From Cricetomys ansorgei (Eukaryota > Chordata > Mammalia > Rodentia > Nesomyidae), in assembly GCA_026225945.1 (NCBI GenBank), contig JAMJFZ010003643.1, forward strand, positions 1 through 64,000: a stretch of 64,000 nt of DNA, written 5' to 3'. Position 1 is the first letter of the stretch. Each line of letters starts with the position of its first letter. The notes under the pieces are model-generated. The model worked only from the letters and a program-made list of their open reading frames with translations. It was not told the DNA's origin and searched no databases. The position numbers and the translations under genes are program-made. This document shows, piece after piece, positions 35,430 to 48,895 of this stretch.

Positions 35430-36525
35430 TTGCATCTCTGTGGGGGTCAAGTCCAGCTCTAGTCCCTGTGATGGGTTCCTCAGTCTCCACGAAGGATAAA
35501 CAATGTAAGCTATTTGTTATAGTGAGCACTGTACCTCACTCTTTTATGGGACTTTTAGTTGTCATGTTTAATGCATTTTAATGAAACATAGAATACGCCT
35601 TATGATGATCATGACACGCAGGACCACCTCTTTAATACTAAAATAAAGAAAGATTAAGAAAAAGAAAGAATAAAATCAAAGAAAATAACAATGTGCACAT
35701 TAAGGGAATAAAACAAAGTTTCTCTAAGCTAGCAATCCAATTCTCTAGGCCTTACAATCTATTCTCCTCAGTTAGTTCATTTGCCTCATCTCTCCTGTCC
35801 ATCTGTCTCTTCTTCTCTTCTTCTCTTCTGACCAAGACTTTTCTGTAGCTTAAGTAGCAAACTGCAAGAATTCTTCTCTAATAGTTAGGCACATCTCAGA
35901 AGAAGCTGGTGTAGTTAGGCAGTGTCCTTTCTTATGTAGCTGCAAGCTTTAAAGTTTGTAATTATCAACAGAGACCACATAACATTACACAATGGTCAAT
36001 TAGGGACTGCTGGATGTCATGCTGGCTAAATTCCTAGGTAACTTCCATTTACCTAGGTCAAATAGGGCAAGGACATGTAGGCACCAGAGGAAAGTTTTAT
36101 TTGGTTTTTAGGTCCTTGGAATATATTTTTCCTGAGTCTCAGGCTACAAATTTCCGATCTTATCTATTGGCTGTTATTGGCTCAGGAAGCTTTCTTTCTT
36201 AAGTCCTGGGAAGTTTGCTTTTAGATCAGTGCAGGCCTGCTATGTTCTTCATTAACTGGGGGAACGAGTTAAGGATGAACGATCTATTTGTTTCTTCAGG
36301 TGTGCTAACACTCTAACTAAGCTCTCTGGCTTCTATCTATTAAGGGCTTATCTCTTTCTAGGAAGGTCGGCATTGACTCCAGGAATAGCTTTATGATGCA
36401 CTTGCAATAAACCTGGGTAGCTCTCAGCATGCCAGAACCTGGAAGTCCAGAGGTGATTACAATTTACTTTCGAGTAGCATGGCTGTGTTCCATTCCAGCC
36501 AGCAACAGTGGCCAGCTCTAGTTAT
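35430..36525. repeat. Unclassified LTR-like block flanked by an 11-bp direct repeat
   Basis: CCAGCTCTAGT occurs at 35453-35463 and again at 36512-36522. The roughly 1 kb between is less AT-rich than its surroundings and includes TGATGGGTTCCTCAGTCTCC, a CT-rich stretch (35800-35830) and AAGGGCTTATCTC. It could be a non-autonomous LTR element. I cannot name the family, and the repeat may be chance. Confidence 0.35.
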
Positions 36526-37929
36526 TTTGAATCGTTATATGACATTTCTTCCTTTTCTCTTTTGCTCTCTATTTACATTCTTCCCCAATTCTCTTATCAC
36601 CAATTCACTTAACCAAAATTTGAAGCCATGGTTTTGACAGATCCGAGCCTGCAAAAAAAAAAAATACTCTAATGACCTACTTCAGGAAGCATACCATGGT
36701 CGAAATATTTGAAAATTAAAATTAAATTTAAAATGTATTTATTTAAGTAGGAACAGTATAGAGAAAGCAATATTGCACTCATTATTTTGTGTGGTCATTT
36801 CCAGATGTTCAAGGATGAAAGATGATGGCAATTACATACTACCAATCCAAAATTAATTTGGATATTACTATTAGGCTATGCAGACCTTATTATTGATGAG
36901 AAATGTATGTCACCGTACGGTGAAGATGAGAAAGGGGCAAAGCAATTAAGGAATTCCAATTTCCCAACAACGGAGGCCCAGGATCCATGCCAAGCTGAGT
37001 AACATGGATCCCAATACATCTCCAGTATAAGCTTTCTTCCCTCTGATTAAAAACCTGTTATAAACTTCATAAATTTTCTTAAGTGGTTGTCCTTTATCTT
37101 GTTTGTCAAAAAGGTTCCATAATATTAAGAACTCATAAGATACTGCCTCTTTGTCTTAGTTTTTTAATATAGTCCAGTGGGGAAATCCTATATTTGTTTT
37201 AGGTAAAATGATATTTGTATTATTGTTTTACACATTATTTGATTAAACATGAATAAGAGGAGGATGAAAGATGCAAGCATTGGTTAATGTTAGTGGTCAT
37301 TAATATCACTTTGTGGGATTTATCTGAAGTCACCAATTCAGTAACTCACTGATGTTACGCCTGTGACTTATTAATGTTTGCTTTGGCAGTGAAGACCATG
37401 GCAACTGCAAAGAGCATTACATTCGATGTCAGAGATATGCATATTTCTACTTAGGTATACATTTCAAGATAGTGGAAGTTGGTGAGAGAGTTTGATGGCA
37501 AGTTGCTTGCACCTAAGCATGAGTAGCTGCGTATGATTCTCAGCAGCCATTTAAATAGCTAGGAATAGTGATGAAATGTAGAGGTGAGGTTGGTGGAGAA
37601 GAAAGAGAAACAAAAGGAAGAGGAGAAATCTCAACACAATGTTTGCTATAAATATTTGTTTTGTGGTTTCACCTCTAAGTGTCAATAGGATGGCACACTC
37701 TCCAGTTACCGATAGTTGATTACTGGTGATTCCTCTCTAAATTAATGTCATGCTTTACAAAAGGCCACTGTGTTGGCTATAGATAATAAGTAAATATCAG
37801 ATGTATTTTGTTACATGAAACTTTAGAGAGCAGTCTACTACTCTTCCTGATCATCAAGCTATAACTATAACAGGACACTGCTGTGTTGGTAGTATGTTAT
37901 TCTGCCATCATATTTCATCCTTGAATATC

Positions 37930-38790
37930 TGGAAATGACCACACAAAATAATGGAGCATTGACTACCCCTAGGTCCCTCACAGCCCAGGAACAACTGAAA
38001 TAGTCCAGGCTCCCTTGACCTGACCACTGTCATCTTCGACAGGGATCCCTGGATAGCCATTAAAGTTTCAGAGTGATCCATCTCTTTCTTCTTGGACACC
38101 GGGGTCACTTACTTGGTCCTGACAGAGTTTGGGGGACCCACCTCTTCTTATTTCCTTATTATAGGAGTAGGGGGGACAGCCTTACCACCCTCGTCAAACC
38201 CTACCACTTAGTTCCTGGTGGTGCCAACCTGTCCCATCCCATTATTGGGAATTGATCTTCTTCTAGTCAAAGTAGAGCCCCTTATTTCTTTTGCCTCCCC
38301 ATTCGCCCGACCCCAGGCTCACCAGCAAACCTTCTCTTTCTTCTCTTAGCTACTCAACACATTGACCTCAATTAGTCATTTCCTTTGTCAGCCTCCCAGG
38401 TAAATTTACAAATCTGGGATACCCAAAACTCCTGTTGGTAAACATCATTCCCCTCTTGTCATTCACTTACAAGATCCTACCCAATACATCTCTAAGGGAA
38501 ATAACTGAGCTGATGAAGAGGCTAGAGCCACGCCCTTGGAGGCCCGGGTCCATCTCGCCAACCACAGGATATCCTCACATTACAACCCATATCTTCACCA
38601 TCACCCCGGACACTTGACAAATTGTGTCCTATGTACACCAACTCTTTTCTCCTAATAGTCAAGCCTTGTCTTACCTCATTAAGGCCCACCTGCAGTCTTG
38701 CTCTCTGAGGATCTGTCTTTTTTAAAAGCTATTTCTGCCCCTTGTAAAATTTGTCAAATGTCATACGCAACTCCAGTTATCTCAGCCCCC
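37930..38790 (+). mobile_element. Decayed endogenous retrovirus pro/pol remnant
   Basis: About 38088-38190 reads as a retroviral aspartic protease: the active-site motif LDTGV is preceded by hydrophobic residues and followed by a LVLTEFGG stretch and a later IIGVGG. Further on, a CKIC-type pair (about 38735-38755) could be a pol zinc-finger remnant. Frames are broken by stops and shifts throughout, no gag, full reverse transcriptase or env can be read, and no LTR pair was identified, so it is non-functional. The DTG context looks gammaretrovirus-like, but the class is uncertain. Confidence 0.5.
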
Positions 38791-38819
38791 CTTTCCCTAC
38801 TCACCAGGCCACAGGCTGT

Positions 38820-38925
38820 CTCCCTGGAACAGACTTTATAGGTCAGGTTGCCTACAAACTCACAGAGTTCCACCTGCCTCTGCCAAGTGCTGGAATTAAA
38901 AGTCATGCACCACTACTACTGACTA
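38820..38925 (-). repeat. Diverged B1 SINE, antisense
   Basis: Contains TCCCTGGAACAGACTTTATA, GGTCAGGTTGCCTACAAACT, CCACCTGCCTCTGCCAAGTG and GGAATTAAAAGTCATGCACC. It lies directly after the retroviral remnant and is the source of the open frame 38751-39113. Confidence 0.75.
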
Positions 38926-41900
38926 ATTTCATGCTGTTTAAGATAGAACTAAACATTGATTACTATATCTTTCCATTTTATTTGATCTTATATGCCTCTG
39001 TATTAAATACTATTTATCTCCCCTCATGTATAATTAGATATATAAAAATGTTCAACTCAACTTACCCAGCAGTCAATTCCACAAAACAATCTCTACAGTT
39101 TGAACAAAACTAATTAACTTATTCCAATTAGTGTAGTAATGTTTAACTTCTCAAACTCAATATTCTGAAAAGAACCTACATAGATCTAATTTCTAACTCT
39201 CTCCCCACAACTTTGAGAGTGGATATATATTGCATGTTTTCTGTAGAGATTTTTCTCTCTCACCTACAATCTCTTCTATAACTAATGGAGAATTGTTTCA
39301 TAATCGTATTACTTTGAACAAATACTGTGATGGCACCAAAATAATACTAACCATTAAGGTAGCATGTTTGTTCTCTGAAATGAGATGCATAATAATTATT
39401 GTATATATTATTAAAATCTTAAATTCATGCCATCAAGGATCATCCAAAATCAAGGCAACATTGGTTTACAGACAACAGGCTTCCTTTCTTGAAGCTTCAT
39501 CTCTGTTTCTACCACTATGTTCAAATATTCCTCAAGTTCTCTTCTGTTCTCATAGTCTTCCCTTCATATTACATCAGGCATCAATCAGGGTTATCCATGA
39601 GATCTGTCATCCACTGTTTCACCTGTGATTTCATGGAAGGTTCCTTTATAACTTCCATTTGCATGCTTTAGCGATAGTCAATTTGTTCATAAAGGCCTAA
39701 ATTTAATCAAAAGTATAAAGAGTTCCCTCCCAAATGTAAACATGTATAATTGAATTTTGATACCTGTAATTGGTGTAATTTTGTGTGTCTCATCAATTGT
39801 ATAAGAACAGAGTTTATCACCTGGTGTCCCCCATATCAGAGAGGCTACTTAATATTTACTACACAGATCTACTGCTGCATAATTGTCAGAATTATCTACT
39901 TCATGCATTCTAACAGGAAAATAATATAATTGAGTTTAGTAAGTAAGAATCATGAATTTTTGATATATCCTGTAGCATGCTTCAGTTCCCAGAATAAATG
40001 AAAGAGAAGAGGAAAGAGGAAAAGGAAGAAGTAAACCTTGTTTGAATATCCCTGTTAATATTACTTCATGTTTTGCAATGTCAAGCTACCAACTTAAAAT
40101 CACACTGTGTTACACCTATGGCCGTAATGAGAGGACTCTGGCATTTGCAAATAACAGAGTGTGCACTGGCAAGAGAATGAAACATCTGTGTTTCCATAAC
40201 TATAAATGACAAGATACGATCTCCGCCATTAGTGTTCCACAATGACCTTTTATTGTGTATTATGGAATGATAACTTAAAAATGCTAGCACTATTAAGAGC
40301 CCACTATTCCTGTTTCCTCTGACATGAATAATCTCTGACCTTCCTAAATTGTTGAAGTAGAAAATAAGTGATAGATTAATTACACTTTGGACTTCCTGAA
40401 TAGACATCAATGATTAAGTATAACCCCAATGTGTAACTGTGTATATTCCCATGAATTTCTGCTTGGCAGTGCCTTTGGGTCATTAGTTTGCTTTTATTCA
40501 ATAGGTTATAGATATCATAGATTTGTGATGACCATTTCAAATTAGATTGGCAAAAGTATAGTAAAGAAATCATTGAAATGACAAAAGTGAAGAATAAAAG
40601 TAAGATCAAAGAAGGTCATCATTGACAGTCTCAACATAACAAAAGTAATTCTTTATGTTTAACCTCAGTTATGTTTTAATAGGTACAGAAAATGACCAAT
40701 CTTTTCCCCCACTGACAATATCCGATGGATTTTATTGGTATCATTGTGTAATAAGATTTGTTATGTCTACAAGGCTTAGAAATGACACTAGAAAATAACA
40801 AAGAATGCTTAAGTCAATTTTCATGGAATCACTAAGTTACATTTTATGGACCTTTGTGTGTACATTTATTTGTGTGTGTATACATGTGGACAGACAAAAT
40901 CTTCAGATGTTGTGTTGTTCCTTAGGTGCTATTCAGCTTTTTTTTGTATTTTTTTATGTTTGTTATATATAGACATGGATATATCAGTAGGTAGATACTA
41001 TTTCTTTATTTTTAAATTATAATTTAAATGCATCATCTCCCTCTTCCTTTCCTCCACCCAACCAATTATTGTATATTATTCAGATAGTACCACTTTTAAT
41101 ATGATCGATCTAATATTGTGTGCAAATTCATATAATAAGCATTTATTTTTAAAAGTTAGATTTAGCCATATACTTTGCTTATGGAGTCATGCATAAAGAA
41201 GCACAACACATTTATTATGTAATTTATCCAGTACTTTAGTTTAAAAAATCGATATCTAGGCAAAATGAAGATGGAGAATGTAATACCAGGATGTTATTTC
41301 AAAGAGTCTGGATATTGGACTCAAAGAATTACATATCGCACAGATTTCCAGGCTGAGCTTATTCAGAGGCCCAGTAGGCCATACACGACCAGTTAGGGAC
41401 CAGATTGTCAAAACACTAGCCTTGTAGAGATAACTTCATAGGTGAATTACAGCTAAGTCTTTTCTGAATTTAATCATCTAATGTTTTGATAAAAATTACT
41501 GTGGAATATCTGTATTAACATCATTTTATACCAGTCCCATTATGTCCTTTTTCTTACGTATATGTCAATATATATATAGAGAAAAGGCATAGACATTCTT
41601 CACATTATGAGAGAATCAATATCCACAAAAGCAACCAAACTAGCCTTATGGATTTCCCCGTGAGGGTTATGCTTCTCCTTTCTACTCATGGAACATCATT
41701 AAAGAGTTATAACTCCAGTGATGGGATTTTAACTATTTGGGGAGAAAATTGAACAATTCAATATGACTACTTAAAATTTGCCCCTCTCAAACTATCATAA
41801 ATGGAATCTGAGTTTTATTAAATTTCTCCCTCCTTTCAGTATAAGTCATCTCTCCTTTCAGTTATATTCTCCAGGGATTGTTTTTCCTGATCTTTATGAT

Positions 41901-44139
41901 TCCATAGAGTATTCTTATAGAAAAATGTTTTGCTAAGGTTTTTTTTTTGTAAAATAGACAGGCAGTTTGAATAGAGAAATGTTGTTCTAATGAAGATCAT
42001 GATGATAAAAAAAAAACTTAGTTATTTTTGCATAACATTCAACATGATTCACGTGCTTTCTCATTTATAGTATCCATTTAATCTATCACCAAATCCATCA
42101 CTGCTACAAAATCACTTTCCAGATGAGAATACTACTTTTACAACATCAGGCAATGTGTAAGCTCACTGCAGTGTTTGATTGAAGCATTTAACATTCTTTT
42201 CAAAACCTCATCCTTTTGTCTTCCACAGATCAACTGCTTGGTAATATTCTTCCATTCTGTTATCATTTTCCATCTTGGAGAGAAAACTTGGCTCCTATAG
42301 TTTTTCTCACATATTACAATATATTCCTGAGAAGTTTTCCATGTCTTGTTCCCTTGTGATTCTATATTTTCCCACTAAGATCTCTTTTGTTTTTATCATT
42401 TTGAAGACAACCAATGAGGTGACATACCACAAATCTGCACCTCTAGGGTGACGTTTCTCCCAAATTTAAACTCTTTTAGTTGATCCATTCCTGATTTGTA
42501 TACTTGTATTTTTGATAGCCTGTATGTTTGATTCATTACATACATAGCCCTGAGGATCATAAACACAATGTTCAGTTTCTATCTTTAGGATGGAGGGTCC
42601 AGGATTATCTGTAGTTAGTCCTACTTTGTTCCATAATTTCAACTGCAGTATTTTTTATAGTAGCTGAAACAGAAATATAGCGCTAGTGATTTTTAGGTAA
42701 AAAAATAAATAAACATGACGGACCCTGTCACAAACTGTGTTTTAATTATTGGTGAAATAAAGACACAGAGAAGAATCTGAGCAAGAAGAGCAAGGAGCAA
42801 GATGAGAAGGATATGAAGCAGAGAGAGGAAAATCCACCACAAATATCATTACAAATATCCATCTTTGGGTTGTATCCCCAAGGAACCATTGCAAAGCAAT
42901 ATATGTCATATAGCCTTGTCCCTCTGCTGATGTTTCTTGTGTAAATGAATACTGTGGTATTTTCCAAGATTGTGGTGTTGTGTATAGACAATAACATATC
43001 TGTTTTATTTAATTATGGAGTACAGGTCATGTTCTGATCCATCAGTCTTCTAAAATAATATAATAGTGTTCCCAAGCATGAGACTACAACACAAGAATGT
43101 TACTCTATGTCTATAGGACACAGCTCCAAGTACCCATTGTCATACATTATCCCTGTCCTTCCAAATTATTTGAAACAGAAAGTCAGTACAATGGTGTCTA
43201 TTTTTTTTATTTCTAAACTAAATAATATGTATATCATACCCTAATGTATTTACCTCTTCTTTGTACATGGCAGAATGTTATTGTCCATAATGACTTTTGC
43301 TTTTCTTAGTCTGTGACCTTCACACAAATAAATTAAAACATCAGCTAATAAAAACAGAGAGAAGGAATTAATCATTTAAAAGATTTAAAATAAGTAAAGC
43401 AAAGTTTGATTTAAAAAAATTAGAGATATCAGTAAGTAGTGAATGCTTCATAATTTTACCACTAGAAATATTAGAAGAGATTTTTTGTCTCCGGTTAGAA
43501 TGATTAGGATGATTTGGTAACCCATCAAAGAACAAGAATAATTTTACTCAACTTTGTTCCAAAATAATTTAAGAATATATCTTCACCTTATTAGATATTA
43601 TCCAGAGAATAACCATAATTTTCCCTGAAGCAATTCTAATATAACATAGAAGGTTAACTGATACATATTTCTTTAAGTTTATTTTATATAAGCACATATC
43701 ATAAGCTCTGCTTAAAGAATCACATCTAATGACATATAATGCATTTATAATTCTGTTATTTTTTGTTAGAATTTTATTTTCAAATGTTATAATGAGTTAT
43801 TGTAAAATATTTGCATAGTTTTGAATCTTTATACTCTCCTTTCTTTAACTCTGTGCTGACAGACTCTCCTGGAAGAGCAGTTGATCTATTCCCAAAATAT
43901 CCATCAATACCAGAATACTCAGCATGTTCATTATATGCACAAGCTTCATTAAACCTACAAAAGTTAGCATTTCCACCAAATACCACATACATGGTTCCTG
44001 ATAATCAATAAACTAAGGACATAATTAAGAGGTAAGCTTTATGAAGTGACAATTTACAGGAGTGTCAATGCTTACACTTAACATAAAGAAGCCATCAAGC
44101 AAAGTCAACCATTTGTTTAAAAAAAAATGTAAAGGGCCT

Positions 44140-44280
44140 GGTATTCTGGTACATGCCTATAATCCTATCAGTGATGAATCTAAGGCAGGAGGATTGAGAA
44201 CTTGAGTGAGTCACATGAGGAGTTTGAGCTAGCCTGGGCTATGTAGCAAAAACTCTGCCCTCATTCCATCCTCTAAAAAT
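44140..44280 (+). repeat. PB1/B1-type SINE, sense, diverged
   Basis: Contains GGTATTCTGGTACATGCCTA, TAATCCTATCAGTGATGAAT, AAGGCAGGAGGATTGAGAAC and TAGCCTGGGCTATGTAGC. Confidence 0.7.
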
Positions 44281-45229
44281 ATATAGGTTTATAGTATAAC
44301 AATTCTGGAGCTAAATTTACTTACATAATTCTTCTAAATTTTAAAGGTTTGATAATAATCAATGAGAAGATAGTTTGTTTCTGGAATCACTTCTCTCTGC
44401 CTATGCTATCTGGTGGTTAAAATGATGGTTTCAAAATTACCTTTAATTTCTTATCAGAATCTTGACACCAGAAAATAGAACATGTGCTTTAAATTTTATT
44501 AAAAGAGATCCTACGCTACCCTACCTCCTTAATACTTTGTTCTCCATTAAACTAATTCACAGTTCATACAGAGCACAGTACAGAAGAAAAACATAAAGTT
44601 TTGGGGCTTTTTGTTTGTTTGTTTGTTTTTCATAGAGTAAAATGAAGTAACTTGAGAAATGAACGTGAATATTTGTCAAAGAAACCACTATGGGAAAACA
44701 GTGTGAGAGTACACAACAGCCAGAGAAACCATTGTATTGACCAGCACGTTGAGGTAAATAGGCTTCAGTATTTGTTCAGAAGACTCTAGAACACATGATT
44801 TTCCTCAGGTGCAGTTTGCTGATCTTGTGATTGGCAGGCCCCCCTTGGATTAATTGTAAATGGAGGAGACAGTGGTATCCCACAAATTGGAGAGTTATGT
44901 CTCCACCCAAGATTACCCAAATATGATTCAGATTTCATTCTTTTAACAAAAAATCATGTAACAGAATAGATTTAAAAGAATTTAAGAAAGAAAAGATAAA
45001 TTCTGTCTAATATCCCCATCTCCAGCTGTGAAAAGCTGAACTGAATTGAAAATGTGCCACCATCAATGAGTCATATCTATGTGCTGTGTTTCTGGATGCT
45101 TGCTCTCACATTCACGATTTCTTGACTGTAAACTGGAAACACACTTCTAACTCTTGTAATGTGTATCTTTATGTATAGATATTTTAATCTTCTAATTTGC
45201 GTTCCTTTTGTAAGATGTCAGGATAATGT

Positions 45230-46900
45230 GTTGCATTTCCATTTCAGAATAATTTCTTGAATGTTATGATAAATTGTAAAGGGCTTTGGTGGGGATTTTG
45301 CTGAGTCTATAGACTAAAATTGTGGAGAACAGTTGTTATGTTAACAACAGTAAAATTATGGTACATAATAATGACATATTGCTCTACATATATGCACAGA
45401 TTTCTAAGATATGGATTTTAATTTCAATGTGTGTTTTGTGTGTCATTTTTACAATTATTCTTTATAAATTTACATGTTGATTTTATTATACCTGGTTTAT
45501 ATTTCAAATACTGAAATTGTTTTTTATATTGATCTATATCCTACAAACTTGATAAACTTACTTATGGCTTTCAGAAGTTTCCATTGCAGATGATGTTGTT
45601 TTACTTAAACAATCACGTTATTGTATAGATGTAGATGGATACAATAATTTTATCTTGCATTCTTGTTGGGGATTTATGGCAAAAGGACATTTTATTCTTT
45701 AGTAATTTAAACCCAGGTCCTAGAGGGTTTCAGCCTCTGTACAACCTAATCTTAAACCTAGATTTAGACGGCTTCAGCCTCCTTACAATCTAATCTGCAA
45801 ACTGAGAGTTACTACTGACTGGGCTCATTCTGACTAGTTGTCTTCTGAACTACTCTTTTCACTCTGAGCTGTACTGTGAACTCCAAACTGTAAATCATAA
45901 GCTGTCTGCTTCTGACTCTCTGCTTTCTCTCTGCTTAATCTGGCTCTGCTCTTCTCAGTTTCTCCTTCTGTCTGTGAGCTTACTGCCTAACTCTCAAACA
46001 TGCTGACTCCTTCTGAACTCTCTATCTGAACTGAGAGCCTCTTTTTATGTCCTGAGAGTTGAATATGTCCTCAAATTGATTCAGTCTCAGACTTTATTCT
46101 GATTCGGTCTCAGACTTCACTCTGCTGCCTCCTCACTCTTCAGTCTCAGAGTTTGGGATCAAAGGCATCACTACCATTGCCTTCAGAGCATTTCATCTGG
46201 ATCACACAGGCATCTAAATGTGATCCCTTCATACAGGCCTTTAGGTGCAATGCCTTCCTAGCTATCATACAGGCCATTCAATGTCATCCTTGCAGTCTTG
46301 CTGCTTGCTAGATTAAAAGAGTAAATGTTCCTCTGCATTATTGTAAAAGAAACTTTCATAATTTTGATTTCCTTAATTTACACTATCACTTTGACGTTAA
46401 GATGTCAAATAATAGCTATTAGAGCACATGTTTTTGCTCTGTTCCTCAGTTATTAGATTTAACATTTTTAGTCTTCCTTAGAAGACTCACATTATTACAA
46501 TTAAAAGTTATTTTTTAATATTCCTTGATTGCTGATGCTTTTGAAAATAGCTACTATATATCCTCAAATGTTTTTCCTTACATTGGTAACATGATCATAA
46601 ATTTAGTTTTGAGTCTATTGATCTGCTTACCTATCTTAATTTTGAAGTGTTGGACATGTACCCCTTAAACAAACTTCTGTGGTCATGATGTATTAATATA
46701 TAAACATATATTTTCTACAAAATATATGCATAGGCATTTTATGTATGTGTAGTATATATTTGTATTTCATTTCACTTTTGAATCGATTTTACAAAGTACA
46801 TTAATCTGAGCTTTTGTTTTATCTTGCCTTTTTTGTTTGGAGATTGAACACAGGAACATATTTAACCTCTAAGATAGCCACAGTTCTCAGGATATTTCTT
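45230..46900 (-). mobile_element. Old L1 ORF2 sequence, antisense, interrupted
   Basis: Segments such as TTTTGCTGAGTCTATAGACT (45297), ATATCCTACAAACTTGATAA (about 45535), CATTGCAGATGATGTTGTTT (45582) and TTTAGTTTTGAGTCTATTGA (46602) resemble the antisense of L1 ORF2 in the expected order. There are many stops and shifts, so it is a dead fragment. A CT-rich block at 45663-46340 breaks the L1 order. Confidence 0.5.
45663..46340. repeat. CT-rich LTR-like insert within old L1
   Basis: Starts TGTTGGGGATTT and ends near CTCTGCA. The interior is rich in CTCTG/TCTGA words (CTGACTCTCTGCTTTCTC, TCTGAACTCTCTATCTGA), a texture shared by several rodent ERV LTRs. No clear target duplication was seen, and the family is unknown. 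Confidence 0.35.
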
Positions 46901-48481
46901 GTAAAGCATTTTATGATTCAGCTGTCAGTATAATTCTGGTGATGTACAGTGATTCTCCCACTTCCAAGGCACCTGAAATAGCTAGAGATACACACATAAC
47001 TGCACCCATAATGTTGGATATTCAATCTTCCTGTTCACTGATTCTACCATTTGTCTGATTCTGAGTCCGTTTATTTCAACTTGCTTATCTTCGTTGTGAG
47101 CCGTATTTTCTATTTTTATTTCATAGCCAGTGTTTTTATATTGTGTTAAAGACAATCTAAAGTACCATTTGTGGAATAACACATGTTTTTCCCATCAAAT
47201 ATAGTTTAGGTTTTGAAACAATTTTACCATGTATAGTCTTGCTTCCATCCTTGTTAAGCAATGAAGAACAGAGGCTTGTTTTGTATAGAGTGAAATTTAG
47301 CCCATTAATGAAGCAATACTTTTCTCAGAATCCTAACAATGCCCCATGCATTATGCACACATGCTAGCCTCAGTGGTGGCACCATGGTTTAGTCCAACCT
47401 TTCTTTGAACTCTGGGCATTACTCAACAAGTCCATTTCTGATTTTTCCCAAACTCCAGGGAGTGTCTTCACATTTCCTCATTGGAATCAAGCCTCGGCAA
47501 GAAACCACATCACTCTGTCAGATTTCAGAATTTCTTTGCAAGTGCTCGTGACCCATCAACATTTCCTCTACTTCCACATTCAGTGTCTTACCTAGAGAAT
47601 CAACCCCTGTCTTAAGGCCTTTTCTTTTTCTCTTGACATTTATAAATATTCCTGAGATAATAAATTGAGGAAATCACTATAATCATTTTTGGTTTCTTCC
47701 TAATCTTTCAGTGATCCCTGTTCTTATTATGTGATATCTCAAAACCATGTTTCCTGTGTTTTGATCTTCTTTAAATTATTTAAATCAGGTATGTTTATTC
47801 TCTGATATGCTATCAGATACAGAAGTGTAATTTCATAGTGAAAGCCTTTGGAAGTCCTAAGGATGCCCTAACATTCCTTGTTTTCTGATTGATTTGCTTT
47901 TCAGAATTCAGCTCCAGGACTTTTGCTCACACTGCCCATACTGTTCTGTGGACTGTTTTAAATGATCCAGATGTGATCTTATTTCAAGGCCTGGGCTAGA
48001 ATCCTCTTTATGCAGCTAATCGCCTCTTAAATTGTCTTTCTCTTTAGCTGATATTCTGCTGCAGAGGGCCTTTCTTGACATACTACCACAAAGAATTCCA
48101 TTTTGAAAAAAAACTTCCTATCTCCTTTTCCAAGTCAGTTTTCTCCTTAGACCCTGTCATCAGCAAACCAAATAGAGATCAAATGTATGCAACACATTTT
48201 TATGTCTCCCATCTAGTTATAGTATCTACCTCAAGCCCTGGAATTGTTGTTTGTGGCTACATTCAAGGTATACAGAAGAATTCCCAAAATATATTTGATA
48301 TCCTAATTATTTGTTGAATCTAACAGACATTTATTAAAACATACTCTACACATTTTTTTACATTCTTTTAACTAAGTATATGAAGAAATAACCTAAGATA
48401 ATGCAAGGAATTATCATATGAGATTTGCAGACTATTTTATGACTATGTAAAATTTTTAAACTAATATTAAACAACACATAG

Positions 48482-48660
48482 CTACTTCTGCAGATGACCC
48501 TGATTTGATTCACAAGACTCACAACTACCTGTAACTCTAGCTCTATTGAATTCTACTCTTTCTTCTGGACTCAGAGGGCTCCTGAATGGTACATATGCAT
48601 ACACTCATGCCTACACACATACTCATAAAATAAAATGATAAACTTAAACAAAAATATAAA
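48482..48660 (+). repeat. B2-type SINE, 5'-truncated
   Basis: Contains TCTGCAGATGACCCTGATTT, ACAACTACCTGTAACTCTAG, CTCCTGAATGGTACATATGC and CACATACTCATAAAATAAAA. It lies about 240 bp upstream of the Csn1s2a STAT5 site. Confidence 0.75.
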
Positions 48661-48895
48661 TGAGATCACAAATATCTACTGTTCACAATACTATAATAAA
48701 GGGAGTAGAGTTTGAAAAACACTAGAACCTGAAAAATAGTTCACAGAACAGTTGAAGTTGCACTCAAAATACAATTATCCATTATAGATCATAAGCTTCT
48801 CCTTCCTGTTATCATGTTCTCAATCAATCAATGTTTAAGGACTCCTTGGAATATGGGGAATTAATGCCAGAAAGACATTTTCTAATCATAGTGCT

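Larger units (their letters stand above)
31728..48895. other. Csn2-Csn1s2a spacer between divergent promoters
   Basis: No intact gene was found. It contains an LTR-like or unclassified block (35430-36525), a decayed retroviral pro/pol remnant (about 37930-38790), B1-type SINEs (38820-38925, 44140-44280), old antisense L1 sequence (45230-46900) interrupted by a CT-rich LTR-like insert, and a B2 (48482-48660). The stretches 31.8-35.4, 39.0-44.1 and 46.9-48.4 kb are AT-rich and show nothing I can name. Open frames up to 132 codons there look random. Confidence 0.65.

Noticed and set aside
39230..39628. 132-codon open frame in the intergenic region
   Set aside because: No recognisable family, no splice or promoter context, and chance length in AT-rich DNA is plausible.
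43621..43629. TTCCCTGAA as an intergenic STAT5 site
   Set aside because: A single isolated match, within chance expectation for a 17-kb spacer.
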